Assembly: GCA_028291445.1 (NCBI GenBank)
Contig: JAQGIA010000651.1
Coordinates: forward strand, 1 to 7,064
Direction: 5' to 3'
DNA from: Belnapia sp.
Lineage (GTDB): Bacteria > Pseudomonadota > Alphaproteobacteria > Acetobacterales > Acetobacteraceae
DNA: 7,064 bases
Below the pieces are notes generated by a model that saw only the letters and a program-made list of their open reading frames with translations, was not told where the DNA came from and did not search any database. Shown in pieces: positions 6,011-7,064 of the stretch. Made by a program: the position numbers and the translations under genes. How positions within the stretch are numbered: position 1 is the first letter of the stretch; each line of letters opens with the position of its first letter.

Positions 6011-6478
6011 GTGGCAGGCTTGAACGGCCTCGCCACGCTGCGGCTCGCGGTCGCGCTCGGCGGGCTGGTGCCGGTCTCGGCCGGCCTCGCCGGCGCGCTT
6101 CTCGGCCCGGGCATGCTGGGAACCGAAATACTGGGGGCCGAGATACTGCGGGCCGAGATACTGGGGGCCGAGATACTGGGGGCCGAGATACCTGCCGCCT
6201 CCCTCGCCGTCGATAGCCATTACCGCTACCTTTCCGGCCTGCTCCTCGGCATCGGCCTCGGCTTCTGGAGCACCCTGCCCGACCCGCTGCGGCATACCAG
6301 CCGCTTCCGCCTGCTGACCGCCATCGTCGTGCTCGGCGGCCTCGCCCGGCTGCTCGGTCTGGTGCTGCGCGGCGCCCCCGGTAGGCCGATGCTGGCGGCG
6401 CTGGGCATGGAGCTGGTGGTCACTCCCCTGCTCTGCCTCTGGCAGGCCCGCCTCGCCGCCCCGCCCGCCGCCGCATGA
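6011..6478 (+). CDS. DUF4345 family small integral membrane protein with pentapeptide-repeat insertion
   Basis: Predicted inner-membrane protein of 155 residues matching the DUF4345 family (function unknown). Segment 1 is LRLAVALGGLVPVSAGLAG (10-28). The family signature DSHYRYLSGLLLGIGLGFWS follows at 68-87, and RFRLLTAIVVLGGLARLLGLV (98-118) and MELVVTPLLCLWQ (133-145) give further membrane helices. Between the first helix and the signature lies an insert of five pentapeptides, (G/R)(A/T)EI(L/P), residues 37-61, coded by 15-bp tandem repeats. Relatives are typically near 125-130 residues, so the insert accounts for the extra length. The start is uncertain: GTG at 6011 is used here, TTG at 6020 is the alternative, neither has a clean ribosome site, and no in-frame ATG is available before the first membrane segment. 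The stop overlaps the next start as ATGA, so translation of the two is probably coupled. Confidence 0.82.
   Translation: MAGLNGLATLRLAVALGGLVPVSAGLAGALLGPGMLGTEILGAEILRAEILGAEILGAEIPAASLAVDSHYRYLSGLLLGIGLGFWSTLPDPLRHTSRFRLLTAIVVLGGLARLLGLVLRGAPGRPMLAALGMELVVTPLLCLWQARLAAPPAAA
6119..6193 (+). repeat. Five 15-bp in-frame tandem repeats
   Basis: Units start at 6119, 6134, 6149, 6164 and 6179, with consensus GGGGCCGAGATACTG. Unit 1 is diverged (GGAACCGAAATACTG), unit 3 has C for G at its first base, and unit 5 ends in CCT. Each encodes (G/R)(A/T)EI(L/P) in the DUF4345 frame and contains an ATA codon. The 15-bp period keeps frame, so copy-number change would lengthen or shorten a loop without breaking the gene. 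Confidence 0.95.
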
Positions 6479-7064
6479 CCACGGCCCCCGCCCCGCCCTC
6501 CGCCCCGCGCTGGCACCCGCTACTCATCGGCCTGGCCGGGGCGCTGGCGATCGGCTTCTTCTTCCGCAACCAGCTCGGCAGCGGCTTCACCCTGCTGCTC
6601 GGCGACCGGCACGACGCGGTGATCGAACTGTCGATCCTCGAGCATTGGGCCAATGTGCTGCGCGGGCTCTCGCCCTGGAACGTCACCGACTACTTTTTCC
6701 CGGTCCCCGGCACGCTCGGCTACAACGACGGCTATCTGCTGTTCGGCCTGCTGCATGCCGGCTTCCGCGCGCTCGGCGCCGATCCCTTCCTCAGCGGCGA
6801 GCTGGTCAATGCCACCACCCGCGCCATCGGCTTCGCCGGCACCTATGCGCTGGGCCGCCGTGCCTTCGCCCTGGCCCCGGGCTGGGCGGTGCTGGCGGCG
6901 GTGCTGTTCACCATCAGCAACAACCTGTTCATCCGCGGCAGCCATGCGCAGCTCTTCAGCATCGGCTTCATCCCGGTCCTCGCCCTGCTGCTGCACGGGA
7001 TGCTGGCGGCGCTGCTGGCCGGGCGCCGTGCCGCGTTGCTCGGCTGGGGCACTGCCTTCGCGCT
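6475..7064 (+). CDS. Large multispanning membrane protein, GT-C glycosyltransferase-like, N-terminal 196 residues
   Basis: The frame opens with ATG at 6475 inside the ATGA overlap with the DUF4345 stop and continues past the window end. After a Pro-rich start comes a first membrane helix (about 16-31). A polar loop with GDRHDAVIELSILEHW (43-58), LRGLSPWNVTDYFFPVPGTLGYNDGYLL (62-89) and a conserved-looking VNATTR follows. Further hydrophobic segments lie at about 113-128, 134-150, 160-182 and 186 on. An acidic first extracytoplasmic loop after helix 1, with Asp44, Asp47 and Asp85, followed by stacked helices, is the layout of polyprenyl-phosphate-sugar-dependent GT-C enzymes. Residues LRGLSPW, FFPVPG and YNDG recall uncharacterised bacterial members. 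Without the C-terminal half this remains a probable assignment. A non-enzymatic polytopic membrane protein is the main alternative. Donor and acceptor are unknown. Confidence 0.65.
   Translation, partial: MTTAPAPPSAPRWHPLLIGLAGALAIGFFFRNQLGSGFTLLLGDRHDAVIELSILEHWANVLRGLSPWNVTDYFFPVPGTLGYNDGYLLFGLLHAGFRALGADPFLSGELVNATTRAIGFAGTYALGRRAFALAPGWAVLAAVLFTISNNLFIRGSHAQLFSIGFIPVLALLLHGMLAALLAGRRAALLGWGTAFA

Noticed and set aside
5504..6295. Minus-strand frame with a YLGPQ repeat
   Set aside because: The repeat is the reverse reading of the DUF4345 tandem units. The frame overlaps the sulfotransferase and the divergent promoter region and has no family features.

Overview
High-GC DNA (roughly 70% by eye) from an alphaproteobacterium, most likely a Roseomonas-like member of the Acetobacteraceae. 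The assignment rests on a PopZ (DUF2497) protein, which is essentially alphaproteobacterial, on its position next to a TolC-type efflux/secretion protein and valS, and on the style of the DUF4345, TolC and Pcm-like proteins. No database search was possible, so the family-level taxon is an inference. The strong GC bias produces very long spurious open frames on the opposite strand of every real gene. The two longest open frames (662 and 701 codons) are both artefacts.

Left part (1-4660), all minus strand, read right to left: a Pcm-like methyltransferase (3811-4455), a TolC-family outer-membrane protein (2281-3693), a popZ homologue (1733-2281) and valS (1-1609, cut by the window edge). A candidate sigma-70 promoter lies at 4547-4576, with a three-copy 14-bp tandem repeat just upstream. 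tolC and popZ overlap by one base (TGATG), and popZ and valS are 123 bp apart. This looks like one transcription unit combining protein repair or methylation, envelope export, cell-pole organisation and tRNA charging. The valS Shine-Dalgarno lies in a possible hairpin.

Middle (4660-4975), plus strand: tRNA-Cys(GCA) with a good TTGACC-17-GATAGA promoter, then tRNA-Asn(GTT). Both have CCA encoded and fold fully.

Right part (4976-7064): a Stf0-type sulfotransferase on the minus strand (5004-5789). Divergent from it is a plus-strand pair, a DUF4345 small membrane protein (6011-6478) and, overlapping it by ATGA, the N-terminal part of a large GT-C-like membrane protein (6475 to the window end). 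The 221-bp divergent gap holds an AT-rich island with a dyad and an 11-bp bulged hairpin. The DUF4345 gene contains five in-frame 15-bp repeats encoding a (G/R)(A/T)EI(L/P) pentapeptide, each with the rare Ile codon ATA.

Most of the window is ordinary chromosomal housekeeping DNA. I found no CRISPR array, transposase, phage gene or defence system. The less ordinary points are the pentapeptide repeat in DUF4345, the 14-bp repeat array before the operon promoter, the non-canonical active-site region of the Pcm-like protein, and short direct repeats spanning the stop codons of both popZ and pcm.
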